Source: Desulfamplus sp. (GTDB lineage: Bacteria > Desulfobacterota > Desulfobacteria > Desulfobacterales > Desulfobacteraceae). Taken from it: a stretch of DNA of 6,679 nucleotides. Under the pieces are notes generated by a model, which was not told the DNA's origin, searched no databases, and saw only the letters and a program-made list of their open reading frames with translations. Within the stretch, counting starts at the first letter, position 1. Each line of letters opens with the position of its first letter. Positions 6,526-6,679 of the stretch are shown here, piece after piece. A program made the translations under genes and the position numbers. The stretch covers positions 1-6,679 of the forward strand of contig JADFXA010000122.1 of assembly GCA_015233755.1 (NCBI GenBank), given 5' to 3'.

Positions 6526-6551
6526 AGTAAATGACACCCTTAGTATTTACT
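6526..6551. promoter_or_regulatory. Inverted repeat upstream of the binding-protein/kinase operon, candidate operator
   Basis: AGTAAAT at 6526-6532 and ATTTACT at 6545-6551 are perfect 7-base arms with a 12-base spacer. The centre-to-centre distance of 19 bases is close to two helical turns, as for a dimeric regulator. It lies 47-72 bases upstream of the start at 6479, where an operator or promoter would be expected. A TATAAA on the minus strand just downstream could be a -10, but no good -35 is paired with it. The surrounding 6480-6679 stretch is AT-rich, and I see no gene in it. Confidence 0.35.
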
Positions 6552-6679
6552 TTATAAGTTCATTACAAATAATAGTGAAAAGAAAAAAAAGCATAGAAAT
6601 ATTGATTAATATAAATTCTAAAGAATAAGATTTTTTTATAATATGAACTACGGTTAATATTATAAAAATAAGGGCACCA

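Noticed and set aside
6655..6679. GGGCACCA at the right edge resembling a tRNA 3' end.
   Set aside because: The upstream bases are almost all A/T and cannot form a tRNA acceptor stem or T-arm.

Overview
The window reads as an AT-rich chromosomal segment of an anaerobic Gram-negative bacterium. The best guess is a Desulfobacterota-like lineage. The reasons are a gene start that looks like hgcA (the corrinoid protein of mercury methylation), periplasmic sensor domains of the kind found on chemoreceptors of Geobacter and sulfate reducers, and a cassette of orphan binding protein, hybrid histidine kinase and REC-GGDEF regulator. The lineage is inference; there is no rRNA or other phylogenetic marker here.

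Left block (1-2243). The first 383 bases hold the 5' end of an hgcA-like gene on the minus strand, cut by the window edge before the diagnostic cap-helix motif. Divergent from it, on the plus strand, are two tandem genes (654-1280 and 1338-2243) that encode paralogous versions of one periplasmic sensor domain. The first is secreted or periplasmic and soluble. The second is anchored by two membrane segments and ends right after a HAMP domain, with no output domain. The 270-base divergent spacer carries a plausible sigma70-type promoter for the sensor pair and an AT-rich dyad.

Junction (about 2244-2310). The sensor genes converge on a minus-strand operon. The spacer holds an inverted repeat, and base composition changes here, from roughly 25-40% GC on sampled lines to the left to roughly 32-50% to the right.

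Right block (2293-6479, all minus strand, transcribed toward the junction). The order is an ABC-type substrate-binding protein with no permease or ATPase beside it, then a hybrid histidine kinase (membrane sensor, HAMP, HisKA, HATPase, REC, degenerate Hpt-like tail), then a REC-GGDEF response regulator. Gaps are very short or absent, so this is almost certainly one operon. The apparent logic is that the binding protein detects a ligand, the kinase relays the signal, and the regulator makes c-di-GMP. The last gene is broken twice, by a single-base frameshift inside REC and by loss of everything after the GGDE of the catalytic motif, so the c-di-GMP output from this locus should be dead unless the lesions are sequence errors.

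The right end (6480-6679) is AT-rich and non-coding as far as visible. It carries an inverted repeat that could be an operator for the operon. No tRNA, rRNA, CRISPR array or transposase was seen.
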